The position numbers and the translations under genes are program-made. A stretch of 64,000 nucleotides of DNA from Reinekea thalattae. Its GTDB lineage: Bacteria > Pseudomonadota > Gammaproteobacteria > Pseudomonadales > Natronospirillaceae. The notes under the pieces were generated by a model. It had not been told where the DNA came from, did no database searches, and saw only the letters and a list, made by a program, of their open reading frames with translations. Below are positions 18,523 to 28,641 of this stretch, piece after piece. The DNA is taken from NCBI RefSeq assembly GCF_008041945.1, contig NZ_VKAD01000001.1, positions 2,108,001 through 2,172,000 of the forward strand, in the 5' to 3' direction. Numbering within the stretch: position 1 is the stretch's first letter; each line of letters begins with the position of its first letter.

Positions 18523-18547
18523 GGGTGCTTGCCGTTGCTAAGCACCC
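18523..18547 (-). terminator. Hairpin after trxA
   Basis: GGGTGCTT/AAGCACCC stem with a nine-base loop, 14 bases past the trxA stop. There is no strong T run, so termination may be weak or Rho-dependent. Confidence 0.5.
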
Positions 18548-18560
18548 AATTGGGACTAGC

Positions 18561-18887
18561 TTAGATGTTACTTTCGATAAATTCAAGTAGCTGGGATTTA
18601 GATAGTGCGCCAACTTTTGTGGCAGCGACTTCACCATTTTTGAAAATCATCAATGTTGGGATGCCACGAATGCCATATTTTGGTGGTGTATTTTCGTTGT
18701 CATCGATGTTCAATTTGGCAATTTGTAGCTTTCCTGCGTATTCGTCGGCTACTTCTTCTAAAACTGGCGCAATCATTTTGCACGGACCACACCACTCTGC
18801 CCAGTAGTCTACTAGCACGGGGTGTTCATTTCGTAGTACATCGTTGTCAAAACTATCGTCAGTTACGTTAAGAATGTTTTCGCTCAT
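18561..18887 (-). CDS. trxA: Thioredoxin 1
   Basis: 108 residues from the second ATG, with WAEWCGPCK near 29-37 and the cis-proline IRGIPT near 73. It is the general cytosolic disulfide reductase, recycled by thioredoxin reductase. The start at 18887 aligns with the E. coli protein. An ATG five codons further up (18902) is possible, and neither has a strong ribosome site. It sits between hemB and rho on the same strand, as in Pseudomonas, but without ppx or ppk here. Confidence 0.95.
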   Translation of the reverse strand: MSENILNVTDDSFDNDVLRNEHPVLVDYWAEWCGPCKMIAPVLEEVADEYAGKLQIAKLNIDDNENTPPKYGIRGIPTLMIFKNGEVAATKVGALSKSQLLEFIESNI

Positions 18888-19009
18888 TTCTCGTATATTC
18901 ATTAGAGTGTGAATGGCCCAGTTTACTCGTCAGAGTTCGACTGTCTATATTTTCGGCTAAAAAATAATAGAAAATGGTTTGTCATTAACAGGCTAATACC
19001 ACTATAAAA

Positions 19010-20023
<1,014 letters not shown>

Positions 20024-20143
20024 TCATCATTGAAGTCAGCAAGACTACCTCGGCGATAGCTAAATCGCAAAGCCTACTGAGCAGGGTGCAGCTGCGAAAC
20101 GAACAGGCTACAATGAGCGCCAAATAACAGATTGAGTAACGCC

Positions 20144-20932
20144 ATGACCTCCGCGCACGACAACCCGACGCCCGATCAACAGGACACTAACGAATCGACC
20201 ACGCACTTTGGTTATAAAACCGTTAAAGAGTCAGAAAAAGAAAAGCTGGTCGCCGATGTGTTTCATTCTGTTGCTGCCAAGTATGACCTGATGAACGACT
20301 TGATGTCTTTTGGTATTCATCGAATTTGGAAAAAGTACACCATTGAGCTTTCAGCTGTTCGCGCTGGCCAAAAGGTGCTTGATATTGCCGGTGGTTCGGG
20401 TGATCTGACGTACGCTTTTTCCAAGCGTGTTGGTGCAGAAGGCAAAGTCGTGTTGGCGGATATTAATGACTCTATGCTTAAGGTTGGTCGTGACAAGCTA
20501 GCAAACAAAGGGGTTTCTGGTAATTTAGAAGTGATCCAAGCCAATGCCGAATCATTACCCTTTCCTGATAATGAATTTGATGTCGTCACCATGGCGTTTG
20601 GTTTGCGCAACGTCACTCATAAAGAAGCCGCGCTGGCGGAGTTTTGCCGAGTTTTAAAGCCCGGTGGACGCTTATTGGTATTGGAGTTTTCTAAACCAAA
20701 ATCACGTCAACTGAGTAAAATGTACGACTTCTATTCGTTTACTGCCTTGCCGATTATGGGCAAGCTGGTCACTAACGACTCAGAAAGTTACAAATATTTA
20801 GCCGAATCCATTCGTAAACACCCTGATCAAGAAACCCTAAAAGGGATGATGGAAACGGCTGGCTTTAGTCGCACTCAATTCCATAATTTAACCGGTGGTA
20901 TTGTTGCCTTGCACCGAGGGGTTAAGCCATGA
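20144..20932 (+). CDS. ubiE: Ubiquinone/menaquinone C-methyltransferase
   Basis: 262 residues, a class I SAM methyltransferase with [15 protein letters not shown] (near 80), [13 protein letters not shown] and [12 protein letters not shown], which are the UbiE/COQ5 signatures. It methylates the quinone ring in ubiquinone synthesis. The ATG at 20144 is preferred over an in-frame TTG at 20132 because a GAG lies eight bases upstream of it and the TTG has none. Its stop overlaps the ubiJ start, so the three ubi genes form one operon. Confidence 0.96.
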   Translation: MTSAHDNPTPDQQDTNESTTHFGYKTVKESEKEKLVADVFHSVAAKYDLMNDLMSFGIHRIWKKYTIELSAVRAGQKVLDIAGGSGDLTYAFSKRVGAEGKVVLADINDSMLKVGRDKLANKGVSGNLEVIQANAESLPFPDNEFDVVTMAFGLRNVTHKEAALAEFCRVLKPGGRLLVLEFSKPKSRQLSKMYDFYSFTALPIMGKLVTNDSESYKYLAESIRKHPDQETLKGMMETAGFSRTQFHNLTGGIVALHRGVKP

Positions 20933-21537
20933 GCGAATGGTTGTTGCCACTGCAAAAAATCATCAACGAAGCGCTGAGCTACGATAGCCAAGCGCAAGAA
21001 AAATTAACTCAGTTGGGTGAATGCAACTTGGTGCTGGCGCTGCAAGAGCCGAGCCTGAGTGTTAGCATCCTGATCGAACGTGACGGCTTCGTTATGATTG
21101 AACCGACCGCCGTAGAGCCTTTTAATGCCAAGGTATCGGGCAAAGCTAAGGATCTACTAGCAGTACTAAAAGCCAGTGATCGTACCGAAGCGATGATCAA
21201 TCACCCGATCAACATCGAAGGCGATACTCGAACCTTTTTTGGCATTCAGGATGTTTTAGCGAATTTGGATGTCGACTGGGAAATGGCGCTAGGCGATAAG
21301 CTAGGTGATTTACCGGCTCACCTAATTGCCGATGGTGCGCGATTCATGGCCTCAGTTGCCAAAAACCAATGGGTATCGTTGCAACGCACCAAAGCTCATA
21401 TGGCTCAAGAAGGTATCGATATACCAGCGCCAGAGCAAATACAAAGCTTTGTTCTTAGCACCGCGCAACGGGCTAAAGGCGATATCGAACAGTTGGCAGA
21501 TAAAGTAAAAACATCCCTCAAAGGCTTTAATGGATGA
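20929..21537 (+). CDS. ubiJ: Ubiquinone biosynthesis accessory factor UbiJ
   Basis: 202 residues. The N-terminal half has the SCP2 lipid-binding pattern (residues about 10-110), and the C-terminal half is helical and ends in a basic tail. In E. coli UbiJ binds ubiquinone intermediates and helps hold the soluble Ubi complex. The position between ubiE and ubiB, with four-base overlaps on both sides, makes the assignment firm even though the sequence is variable. Confidence 0.9.
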   Translation: MSEWLLPLQKIINEALSYDSQAQEKLTQLGECNLVLALQEPSLSVSILIERDGFVMIEPTAVEPFNAKVSGKAKDLLAVLKASDRTEAMINHPINIEGDTRTFFGIQDVLANLDVDWEMALGDKLGDLPAHLIADGARFMASVAKNQWVSLQRTKAHMAQEGIDIPAPEQIQSFVLSTAQRAKGDIEQLADKVKTSLKGFNG

Positions 21538-23150
21538 GTTTAATGCGTCCGTTAAAAATAGCTTGGGCGATCAGCCGTTATCGGTTGGATACCTTGCTAA
21601 CTATAGTGACATTACCTTGGTATGTTCGCCTTGCTCTGCTGTTTTGGCCAGCGCGCTGGTTTTTTCGGGCTAAAGCACCTGAAGGCCGAAGGCTTCGTTT
21701 AGCACTACAGTATTTAGGCCCAGTCTTTATTAAGTTTGGCCAAATATTATCGACTCGCCGAGATTTACTGCCAGATGAAATGGCAGATGAATTAGCTTAT
21801 CTGCAAGACCGAGTGGCGGCCTTTTCTAGCCAGCAAGCGCAAGACATTATTGAGCAGCAACTGGCCAAACCGATTAGCGAACTGTTTAGCCGATTTGATA
21901 GTCAGCCACTAGCCTCAGCTTCTATTGCACAGGTGCACTCAGCCTGTCTGCACAGCGGCGAAGAGGTGGTGGTTAAAGTTATTCGGCCAGGCATTGATAA
22001 AACCATCGGCAAAGATATTCGGTTGATGAAATGGCTCGCTCGAGCTGTCAATTGCTTTGCCGACGGTCGCCGTTTGCGCCCGATCGAAGTAATCGAAGAT
22101 TACGAAAAAACTATTTTTGATGAGCTAGACCTTTTGCGTGAGGGAGCTAATGCGGCTACTTTGCGGCGTAATACCTTAGCTGAAGGTAAGCTCTACGTCC
22201 CGAAAGTCTATTGGCAATATACCGCTAAGCGAGTGTTGGTTCTTGAGCGTATCTATGGCACGCCAGTATCGGATCTTGAGACGTTAAAAGCCCACAATAT
22301 CGACTTTAAAGTCTTGGGTGAGCGTGGCGTTGAGGTGTTTTTCTCGCAGGTGTTCAAAGATTCGTTTTTTCATGCCGACATGCATCCGGGCAACGTCTTT
22401 GTCGATATTTCTAACCCGAAGTCGCCGACCTATATTGGTGTCGACTGCGGCATTGTTGGTTCATTGTCGCCAGAAGATCAAAGCTATTTAGCGCAAAATC
22501 TATTGGCGTTTTTTAATCGTGATTATTATCGAGTGGCCGAGCTTCATGTTGAATCTGGTTGGGTTCCGGCGGGAACCAAGGTAAAAGAGTTTGAAGCCGC
22601 TATCCGCAGTGTTTGCGAACCTATTTTTGAAAAGCCGATCTCAGAAATATCCTTTGGTTTGTTACTGATTCGTTTGTTTCAAACCGCTCGCCGTTTTGAT
22701 ATGACAGTACAGCCGCAGTTGGTATTGCTGCAAAAGACCCTATTAAACATTGAAGGCTTGGGTCGCCAGCTGTATCCAGAGTTAGATCTTTGGCAAACCG
22801 CCAAGCCGTTTTTAGAAGGTTGGGTGAAAACACAGGTTGGCCCTAAGCGGTTTTTAGAGATGTTGAAATCGCATGGCCCAAGCTGGGTTGCTAAAGCGCC
22901 GCATGTACCAGATTTGGCCTATGAAGCACTGCGGCAATTACAGCAACGACCGCAGCAGAATCACGACATCGAAGCGCAACTGCAACAATTGAACGCTAAC
23001 GTCGTTAAAGCTAAAAAAATTGAGCGGCGACGTTGGATAGCGCTGGTGGTTGTGCTGGCAGGTTTAGCTTGGCCAGTATTGCCTGATAGCTTGAGTACAG
23101 AGCAGTGGCTGGCGCTAGCTGCTGCCGCACTGATTTTTTTATGGCCTTAG
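21534..23150 (+). CDS. ubiB: Ubiquinone biosynthesis ATPase/kinase-like protein UbiB
   Basis: 538 residues of the ABC1/ADCK family. It has the KxGQ motif ([16 protein letters not shown] near 65), an alanine-rich loop ASASIAQVH in place of the kinase glycine loop, catalytic HADMHPGN near 283 and DCG near 306. Two hydrophobic spans lie at the C-terminus. The family couples ATP hydrolysis to handling of coenzyme Q precursors at the membrane. Its ATG overlaps the ubiJ stop. Confidence 0.96.
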   Translation: MSLMRPLKIAWAISRYRLDTLLTIVTLPWYVRLALLFWPARWFFRAKAPEGRRLRLALQYLGPVFIKFGQILSTRRDLLPDEMADELAYLQDRVAAFSSQQAQDIIEQQLAKPISELFSRFDSQPLASASIAQVHSACLHSGEEVVVKVIRPGIDKTIGKDIRLMKWLARAVNCFADGRRLRPIEVIEDYEKTIFDELDLLREGANAATLRRNTLAEGKLYVPKVYWQYTAKRVLVLERIYGTPVSDLETLKAHNIDFKVLGERGVEVFFSQVFKDSFFHADMHPGNVFVDISNPKSPTYIGVDCGIVGSLSPEDQSYLAQNLLAFFNRDYYRVAELHVESGWVPAGTKVKEFEAAIRSVCEPIFEKPISEISFGLLLIRLFQTARRFDMTVQPQLVLLQKTLLNIEGLGRQLYPELDLWQTAKPFLEGWVKTQVGPKRFLEMLKSHGPSWVAKAPHVPDLAYEALRQLQQRPQQNHDIEAQLQQLNANVVKAKKIERRRWIALVVVLAGLAWPVLPDSLSTEQWLALAAAALIFLWP

Positions 23151-23187
23151 CCTGTCGCGCTTGCATGGCTGCAGCACAGAAGCTGGT

Positions 23188-23219
23188 TGTTAACGACAAT
23201 AGATGTTAACGACAATAAA
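23188..23219. repeat. Two-copy 16-bp tandem repeat upstream of hisE
   Basis: TGTTAACGACAATAGA followed directly by TGTTAACGACAATAAA; 15 of 16 bases agree. It lies 27 bases before the hisE start. Confidence 0.8.
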
Positions 23220-23246
23220 TTTGATCATTAATGATGGATAAGAACT

Positions 23247-23576
23247 GTGGATTTATTTGAACAACTCGCCCAAACATTAGAGGAACGAAAGTCCGCTGAC
23301 CCAAGTGCATCCTACGTTGCCTCTTTGTATGCCAAAGGGCTCGATAAGATATTAGAAAAGGTTGGTGAAGAGTCGTTTGAAACAGTATTGGCGGCGAAAA
23401 ATGTCAAAGCTAATGGCGAAGGCAAAGAGGCGCTTATCTATGAAACTGCCGATTTATGGTTTCATCTGTTGGTGATGCTTTCGCAGCTAGGCATTAGCCC
23501 TGATGAGGTGATGAACGAGCTAGCGCGGCGCGAGGGCTTGTCTGGCTTGGAAGAAAAAGCCAGCCGCAGCAAGTAA
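23247..23576 (+). CDS. hisE: Phosphoribosyl-ATP pyrophosphatase
   Basis: 109 residues of the MazG-like all-helical fold with EKVGEESFE (near 40) and [13 protein letters not shown] (near 70) holding the magnesium-binding acids. It removes pyrophosphate from phosphoribosyl-ATP, the second step of histidine synthesis. The start is GTG. In Pseudomonas hisI sits directly before hisE here, but hisI is not present. A short tandem repeat fills the gap to ubiB instead. Confidence 0.93.
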   Translation: MDLFEQLAQTLEERKSADPSASYVASLYAKGLDKILEKVGEESFETVLAAKNVKANGEGKEALIYETADLWFHLLVMLSQLGISPDEVMNELARREGLSGLEEKASRSK

Positions 23577-23592
23577 ACGAGAGGAGAGAGCA

Positions 23593-23952
23593 GTGTCTGA
23601 TTGTATTTTTTGCAAAATTATCGCCGGTGAAATTCCCAGCAAAAAGGTTTATGAAGATGACATGTTGTTGGCCTTTTGGGATGTTGCTCCTAAGGCTCCG
23701 GTTCATCTGCTGGTAATCCCGAAAGTGCATATTAAAAACCTTTACGAGCTGAATGAAACCAACGCTGCTTATGCGCATGCTATGATCACTAAAGCGCCAG
23801 AAATCGCTAAACAGGCTGGCTTGGCAGAAGGTTTTCGCCTCATTGCAAACACCGGCGAGGCTTGTGGCCAAACAGTGCATCATTTGCACTTTCATATATT
23901 GGGTCGCTTTAATGAGTCTGGCGACACGGGCTTTCCTGGTGAAGATAGCTAG
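23593..23952 (+). CDS. HIT-family purine nucleoside phosphoramidase-like protein
   Basis: 119 residues, HinT group: N-terminal CIFCKIIAGEIP, and the histidine triad HHLHFHIL near 98-105. The family hydrolyses nucleoside phosphoramidates and acyl-adenylates; the in vivo role is broad housekeeping. GTG start with GAGGAGAG upstream. It sits 16 bases after hisE and ahead of tatA, a place often held by other small genes in relatives. Confidence 0.9.
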   Translation: MSDCIFCKIIAGEIPSKKVYEDDMLLAFWDVAPKAPVHLLVIPKVHIKNLYELNETNAAYAHAMITKAPEIAKQAGLAEGFRLIANTGEACGQTVHHLHFHILGRFNESGDTGFPGEDS

Positions 23953-24054
23953 CGGTGAATCATTGCTTGCAAATAGTAGGCAGTAGAGACATAACAGATA
24001 ACTAAAGACGTCGTTTCAACGGCGAATAAACGCAAACAGATAGAGGGTTTACCC

Positions 24055-24285
24055 ATGGGTTTAGGTGGCATTTCTCCAATACAGTTGTTGATCATTCTTG
24101 CGATCGTCATTCTGATCTTTGGCACCAAGCGCTTAAAATCGCTGGGCGGTGATGTCGGTAGCGCAATTAAAAGCTTTAAAACCGCCATGAAGGAAGAAGA
24201 AAAACCGGCCGAGCCTGAGCCGTTAGAAAAGAAAAGCAAAGACGCCAATTTTTCTGAAGTTAAAGACCAAGAAAAACAGGACTAA
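24055..24285 (+). CDS. tatA: Sec-independent translocase subunit TatA
   Basis: 76 residues: a short periplasmic start, one membrane span (about 4-20), the [11 protein letters not shown] hinge and amphipathic helix, then an acidic, lysine-rich tail. It polymerises to let folded proteins with twin-arginine signals cross the inner membrane. Ribosome site GAGGG before the ATG. tatB and tatC follow. Confidence 0.95.
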   Translation: MGLGGISPIQLLIILAIVILIFGTKRLKSLGGDVGSAIKSFKTAMKEEEKPAEPEPLEKKSKDANFSEVKDQEKQD

Positions 24286-24309
24286 TCCTGTGCGAAGCGG
24301 AGCTTAAGA

Positions 24310-24666
24310 ATGTTTGATGTTGGCTTTATGGAGCTGCTGTTATTGGCGATTATCGGTGTCGTCGTGATCGGCCCTGAACGCTTACCTGGCGTTGCGCGCA
24401 CCGTTGGTAAGTATGTGGGCCAAGGGCGTCGCTTTATTCATAGTATCCAGCGCCAGATCGAGCAAGAAGTCAAAATAGATGAGTTGAATAAACAAATCAT
24501 AGCGGAAGACGAGCAACCGATGTCGCAAGCTGATCTAGACGCAAAGCTGTCGCAAAACGGTCAGGTCGAGAATACGATTCACCAACCTGAAGCAGAAACT
24601 ATTCATCAACCCGAAGCTGATGCTACCCATCAACCCGAAACAGAAACCATCCATGAGCGCCGCTGA
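24310..24666 (+). CDS. tatB: Sec-independent translocase subunit TatB
   Basis: 118 residues. One membrane span with the conserved IGPERLPG turn, then an amphipathic helix. It forms the signal-peptide receptor with TatC. The C-terminal tail holds three copies of an eight-residue unit close to IHQPEAET. The DNA behind it is three 24-bp repeats (24577-24648) plus a partial fourth that contains the tatC start. The tail of TatB is poorly conserved in general, so this probably costs nothing in function. Confidence 0.95.
   Translation: MFDVGFMELLLLAIIGVVVIGPERLPGVARTVGKYVGQGRRFIHSIQRQIEQEVKIDELNKQIIAEDEQPMSQADLDAKLSQNGQVENTIHQPEAETIHQPEADATHQPETETIHERR
24577..24648 (+). repeat. Three-copy 24-bp tandem repeat at the end of tatB
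   Basis: Units at 24577-24600, 24601-24624 and 24625-24648 encode IHQPEAET, IHQPEADA and THQPETET. A partial fourth unit runs into the tatC ATG at 24653. Confidence 0.85.
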
Positions 24667-25399
24667 TCCAAACCAAGCCTCAATGCCGTTAGTTGAGCAC
24701 CTAAAAGAATTAAGAGATCGGCTACTGCGCAGTATCATCGCGATTGCTGTGATCTTTGTCGGGCTGTATTTCTTTTCCGGTGAAATGTACATGATCTTAG
24801 TTGAGCCACTCAGGGCGATTTTACCGCAGGATGAAAACTCTGCACTGATCGCCACAGGCGTTGCCTCGCCCTTCTTAGTGCCGCTCAAATTAGCTTTAGT
24901 GATGTCGGTGTTGGTTGCTATGCCGTATCTTTTGCATCAGCTTTGGGGCTTTATTGCACCAGCCTTGTATCAGCGTGAAAAATTGCTAGCGGTGCCGCTG
25001 TTTATATCCAGTGTGCTGTTGTTTTACGCTGGCGTGGTGTTTGTTTACTTTGTTGTATTACCGCTGATTTTTGGTTTTTTCACGCACGCTGGACCAAGCG
25101 GCATTCAAATCATGCCGGATATATCTAACGTACTCGACTTCTGCTTAAAGATGTTTTTTTCCTTTGGTATCGCTTTTGAGATTCCAATTGCTACTTTCTT
25201 GTTTATTCGTACGGGTTTAGTCTCCAGTAAAAAGCTGGCCAGTATTCGGCCATATATTTTTCTTGGCTGCTTTGTTGTCGGCATGTTACTGACGCCGCCC
25301 GATATTATTTCGCAAAGCATCTTAGCAATACCGATGTACGCGTTGTTTGAATTAGGGCTATTAATGTCTCGATTCATTCCGAAAAAAAGTACAGATTAA
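24653..25399 (+). CDS. tatC: Sec-independent translocase subunit TatC
   Basis: 248 residues with six membrane spans and the conserved N-terminal motif HLKELRDRLL that contacts the twin-arginine signal. It is the core receptor of the Tat system with TatB. I chose the ATG at 24653, which overlaps tatB by 14 bases. The longer frame from 24620 lies entirely inside tatB repeats and adds non-conserved residues. Confidence 0.95.
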   Translation: MSAADPNQASMPLVEHLKELRDRLLRSIIAIAVIFVGLYFFSGEMYMILVEPLRAILPQDENSALIATGVASPFLVPLKLALVMSVLVAMPYLLHQLWGFIAPALYQREKLLAVPLFISSVLLFYAGVVFVYFVVLPLIFGFFTHAGPSGIQIMPDISNVLDFCLKMFFSFGIAFEIPIATFLFIRTGLVSSKKLASIRPYIFLGCFVVGMLLTPPDIISQSILAIPMYALFELGLLMSRFIPKKSTD

Positions 25400-25497
25400 T
25401 ACAAAGATTAACGGTGACTACTTAAAGCTAGCGTTGCTGAGTTGACTTCGATAGTTTAGACGCAATGCAGTAGAGGGTCATGGATAAGGGGATAAGT

Positions 25498-26310
25498 ATG
25501 GATCGTTATTCAGTCGTTGGGCATCCTATTAAACACAGTCTGTCACCGATGATTCATCGCATGTTTGCAGAGCAAACAGGCGAGGAAATTGAATACGAAG
25601 GCATTGAATTGCCCGTCACCAGTTTTGAAACCCGTATTTGGCAACTCTTTAAAGAGGGCTACAGTGGTTTTAATGTGACCGCACCTTTTAAGGGTGATGC
25701 TTTCGATTTTGTTGATGATATGAGCGATCGCGCTAAACAGGCACGAGCCGTTAATACCATGAAGAAAATGCCGAATGGACGTATTTTTGGTGACACCACC
25801 GACGGTGTCGGTTTATTAAATGACCTACTCGACAACCTAGGTTGGACTCTAAATAAAGCCAATATTTTAATATTAGGTGCCGGTGGTGCTGTGCGCGGCG
25901 TGCTAGAGCCGTTATTGGCGCAAGACCCAGAAAGCCTAGTTGTTGCTAACCGCACGTTACAAAAAGCCGAAGAGCTTGCGGAAGAGTACCCAGCACTGAC
26001 ACCTTCGACCTTTGATGAATTAGATCAGCCATTTGATCTTATTATTAATGGCACGTCGGCCAGTTTATCGGGGCAGTTACCGCCTATTCCTGCTGACGTC
26101 GTGACAAGTCAAAGTCGCTGTTACGATATGGCTTACGGTAACAAGCCAACCGCATTCTTAGAGTGGTCTAAGCAACAGGGCGTTAAAGAATGTGCTGACG
26201 GCCTAGGTATGTTGGTGGGCCAAGCGGCGGAGAGTTTTTATATTTGGCGTGGTGTAAGGCCGGATGTTAAGCCAGTGATTGAAGCACTGCGTCAGCAGCT
26301 GTTGGATTGA
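25498..26310 (+). CDS. aroE: Shikimate dehydrogenase (NADP)
   Basis: 270 residues. It reduces 3-dehydroshikimate to shikimate in aromatic amino acid synthesis. Shikimate-site residues are in HSLSPMIH and NVTAPFKG (catalytic lysine near 65), with DTTDGVG near 100. The NADP fold has GAGGAVRG near 125 and NRT after it. AAGGGG six bases before the ATG at 25498 decides the start over the in-frame ATG at 25480. Confidence 0.95.
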   Translation: MDRYSVVGHPIKHSLSPMIHRMFAEQTGEEIEYEGIELPVTSFETRIWQLFKEGYSGFNVTAPFKGDAFDFVDDMSDRAKQARAVNTMKKMPNGRIFGDTTDGVGLLNDLLDNLGWTLNKANILILGAGGAVRGVLEPLLAQDPESLVVANRTLQKAEELAEEYPALTPSTFDELDQPFDLIINGTSASLSGQLPPIPADVVTSQSRCYDMAYGNKPTAFLEWSKQQGVKECADGLGMLVGQAAESFYIWRGVRPDVKPVIEALRQQLLD

Positions 26311-26360
26311 TAACGTCCATCTATGCAGCTCAGAATCAGCTGAGCTATTTATCAGTACAT

Positions 26361-26396
26361 TTTAACGGCTTACCTTAATTTAACGACTTATCAATA
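26361..26396. repeat. Two-copy 18-bp degenerate tandem repeat upstream of the HopJ-family gene
   Basis: Units 26361-26378 and 26379-26396 both begin TTTAACG and share 13 of 18 bases. Confidence 0.5.
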
Positions 26397-26419
26397 GATG
26401 AAAGGCAGTTTTAATCAGC

Positions 26420-26761
26420 ATGACATTAAATGAACTTTTAGAAGCGGTATACGCAAACCGCTCGGATTTGAAATTTGATCAGGTTTTGGCGTGTATCGAT
26501 GCCGAGTTTGAATTCACGCCCTGTGCATTTGCTAATGGCAACTTGAACAACAGTGCGGAACAAAACCAAGGCTCTTGTAAGGTGCTTAGCTTTGCATTCA
26601 AAGCGGGGCTAAATGAATCGCAAGCCTTGTTGCTGTTTGCTGAACATTATCAATCGGTGTTGGCCGACCCTGAAGGCGATGCCCACCAAAATATTCGCCA
26701 GTTTATGAATACGGGCTGGAAAGGCGTCAGCTTTGAAAAGGTCGCATTGCAAAAAAAATAG
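26420..26761 (+). CDS. HopJ type III effector family protein
   Basis: 113 residues. FTPCAFANGNLNNSAEQNQG, CKVLSFAF and the end HQNIRQFMNTGWKG match the HopJ family named after a Pseudomonas syringae effector. The family is widespread in free-living marine bacteria with no type III secretion, so a housekeeping role of unknown nature is more likely than an effector role. It has no secretion system near it and ends in its own terminator. Confidence 0.8.
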   Translation: MTLNELLEAVYANRSDLKFDQVLACIDAEFEFTPCAFANGNLNNSAEQNQGSCKVLSFAFKAGLNESQALLLFAEHYQSVLADPEGDAHQNIRQFMNTGWKGVSFEKVALQKK

Positions 26762-26789
26762 CCAGTTAGTGTTTTGGCTAATTCTTCTT

Positions 26790-26833
26790 AAAAACCAGCC
26801 ATTGGAGGTCACTTCATTGTTGCTGGTTTTTTT
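26790..26833 (+). terminator. Terminator of the HopJ-family gene
   Basis: AAAAACCAGC (26790-26799) pairs with GCTGGTTTTTTT (26822-26833) across a 22-base loop region. Confidence 0.75.
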
Positions 26834-26862
26834 ATGTCTGGTGATTTGTCCGTGTTCGCCTA

Positions 26863-27306
26863 TTAGGCTTTGGCTAAAATCTTATCCAAGGCATTGGCAA
26901 AGTGCATTTTATCTTTTTGGTTGAGTGCAGGAGGTCCGCCCGTTTGCACACCGGATGAACGCATGGTTTCCATGAAATCGCGGATGTTTAAGCGGGCACC
27001 GATGTTTTCTTTTGTCCATCGCTCACCACGCGGATTAATAGCGTGGCAACCTTTAGCAATAACTTCTGAGGCCAGTGGTATATCCTGAGTGATCACCAAA
27101 TCGCCTTCGGATGCGCGCACCACAATAAGGTTGTCGGCGACATCGAAGCCTGCCTCTACCTGAACAAACTGCAAGTAAGGCGACGGTGGAATGCTAATGC
27201 GATGATTGGCAACAAAGGTAGTCATCAGCTGTTTGCGTTGTGCCGCTCGGGTAATAATGTCCTTAATCACAACCGGGCAGGCATCGGCATCGACCCAAAT
27301 ATTCAA
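26863..27306 (-). CDS. UPF0178 (YaiI/YqxD) family protein
   Basis: 147 residues from a TTG start. Conserved stretches [25 protein letters not shown] and [12 protein letters not shown] define the family, whose PIN-like fold suggests a nuclease, though the activity is not established. The TTG at 27306 is chosen because AGGAG lies seven bases upstream and the E. coli YaiI protein begins at the same place. The longer frame starting at 27324 runs through that ribosome site. Confidence 0.88.
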   Translation of the reverse strand: MNIWVDADACPVVIKDIITRAAQRKQLMTTFVANHRISIPPSPYLQFVQVEAGFDVADNLIVVRASEGDLVITQDIPLASEVIAKGCHAINPRGERWTKENIGARLNIRDFMETMRSSGVQTGGPPALNQKDKMHFANALDKILAKA

Positions 27307-27393
27307 ATCAGAACTCCTGTTCAAAATAGACTGACAATTTAAGCTGCGATTCTACCACCACTGATGCAATAAATTGGACTTACTAATTGTTCA

Positions 27394-27430
27394 GCCGATA
27401 ACCCTTACTAGGCGTTAGTGTGGTATCGGC
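27394..27430. promoter_or_regulatory. Dyad element upstream of the copper chaperone gene
   Basis: GCCGATA/TATCGGC outer arms with CC/GG and an inner ACTA/TAGT pair form a compact dyad. It could be an operator or an RNA hairpin. It lies about 120 bp before the PCu(A)C gene and 90 bp upstream of the UPF0178 gene. Confidence 0.4.
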
Positions 27431-27549
27431 ACTGCTGGCGAATTTTATTTATCGATGTCTCAGTGCTTAAATAAAGGTTACTTGGCCGATGCTTAATCCT
27501 GCCATGGCAGCACAGATTAAAAAATGAATAACAAAAAATAGGAAAAGCG

Positions 27550-28053
27550 ATGAACGCTATAACGGTAAAAACCATCACCATGAACGCTTTAATGAAACCT
27601 CGAGCGTTAACTCTGTTTGTTAGCCTGCTTCTCAGCAGTGTCGCTTTTCAGGCTTCAGCAGCAACACTAGAAGTCGTTGAACCTTGGGCTCGGCCTAGCC
27701 CGCCAGGTGCGCCTTCTGCTGGCTTTATGCGTATTAAAAATCTATCGGATCAGGATGATGTATTGCTCAGTGCCAGTGGTGACTTTGCAAGCCGAATAGA
27801 ACTGCACCTGTCATCAATGGTTGATGGGGTGATGAAAATGGCCGAGCAAGAACAGGGTGTCGTCATCCCTGCCGGTGGTGAGGTTGTGTTTAAACCTGGC
27901 AGTTATCATTTGATGTTTATGGGGCTGTATCAGCCATTTAATTCCGGAGAAGCCTACCAGGTCACATTAGAATTCAAGCAGGCCGGTATGATGACAGTTG
28001 TGTTACCGGTAAAGACGATTGATGAGGCAGCTAAAACACAAATGCATCATTAA
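27550..28053 (+). CDS. Periplasmic copper chaperone, PCu(A)C family
   Basis: 167 residues with a signal peptide ending near ASA (about 38). The mature part has PWARPSPPGAPSAGFM and the copper ligand pattern spread over HLSSM..VMKM and HLMFM. The family delivers Cu(I) to the CuA site of cytochrome c oxidase, often with a Sco protein. No sco gene is next to it here. AGGAAAAG precedes the ATG. A second in-frame ATG at 27583 would give a shorter signal peptide. Confidence 0.87.
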   Translation: MNAITVKTITMNALMKPRALTLFVSLLLSSVAFQASAATLEVVEPWARPSPPGAPSAGFMRIKNLSDQDDVLLSASGDFASRIELHLSSMVDGVMKMAEQEQGVVIPAGGEVVFKPGSYHLMFMGLYQPFNSGEAYQVTLEFKQAGMMTVVLPVKTIDEAAKTQMHH

Positions 28054-28370
28054 TGCTCATCGGCTAATAATTGAGCTGCACAATAGTGCGTGACTTGAGC
28101 GGAAAAATGGTTTGATTTCTTACAAATGGACTCTAGATGTTTGATGAGTCACATTACTGTCATCGGATAAGTCATTTTTTACTTAACTTTTCCGATAAAG
28201 TGACGATCTAATGGTAGTAACTATTGCATATGTGATGTGATTACTTATAAATTGTAGAGGCTGATCACAGAAATGAACGTAAAAGTTCAGCAAAATAATA
28301 GTTGCAAATGGAGCGAGTTACTCAAGGAATGATTAACGAGTAAATTCAACTAGTAGAAGTGTGTGTGCTA
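28054..28370. other. Gap between copper chaperone and small membrane protein genes
   Basis: 317 bp. It holds a rough hairpin (TCGGATAAGT/ACTT..TCCGA, about 28157-28196) and a good promoter (separate entry). A 19-codon ORF (28273-28332, starting MNVKVQQNNS) has a poor ribosome site. Nothing else is seen. Confidence 0.5.
28224..28251 (+). promoter_or_regulatory. Promoter of the small membrane protein gene
   Basis: TTGCAT (28224-28229), 16 bases, TATAAA (28246-28251). This leaves a leader of about 110 bases. Confidence 0.55.
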
Positions 28371-28529
28371 ATGATTAAGAAACGAAGTAAACCAGATATA
28401 GTTGTGTTACTAGTTTTGATTCTGGGGCTAGGTGTAACACTTTCAGGCATGACAAAGAGCGAAAGCCGTCAGCCGTTGAGCAAATCGCAAATGCAGGCGT
28501 CCGGCGTTATTATTAATCAATCGAATTAG
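28371..28529 (+). CDS. Small single-span membrane protein, unknown function
   Basis: 52 residues: a basic start MIKKRSKPDI, one hydrophobic span (VVLLVLILGLGVTL, about 11-24), and a polar tail rich in serine and glutamine. It has a plausible promoter 120 bp upstream and a strong terminator 70 bp downstream, so it forms its own transcript. There is no obvious ribosome site (AGAAG lies 14 bases upstream), which lowers confidence. No family is recognised. Confidence 0.5.
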   Translation: MIKKRSKPDIVVLLVLILGLGVTLSGMTKSESRQPLSKSQMQASGVIINQSN

Positions 28530-28597
28530 TTGCTACTAACTTGAGTGTATTAATAGTGCGTAGCCCGCTTAGCTACATAAAAATAAAGAATAGATCG

Positions 28598-28635
28598 TAA
28601 AAAAGCTTGGACTGGCAACAATCCAAGCTTTTTTA
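28598..28635. terminator. Bidirectional terminator between small ORF and fau
   Basis: AAAAGCTTGGA (28601-28611) pairs with TCCAAGCTTTTTT (28622-28634). The A and T runs on the two sides let it work in both directions. Confidence 0.9.
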
Positions 28636-28641
28636 TGGCCG

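Noticed and set aside
28273-28332. 19-codon ORF (begins MNVKVQQNNS) upstream of the small membrane protein
   Set aside because: Poor ribosome site and no pairing with a terminator; kept only as a note.
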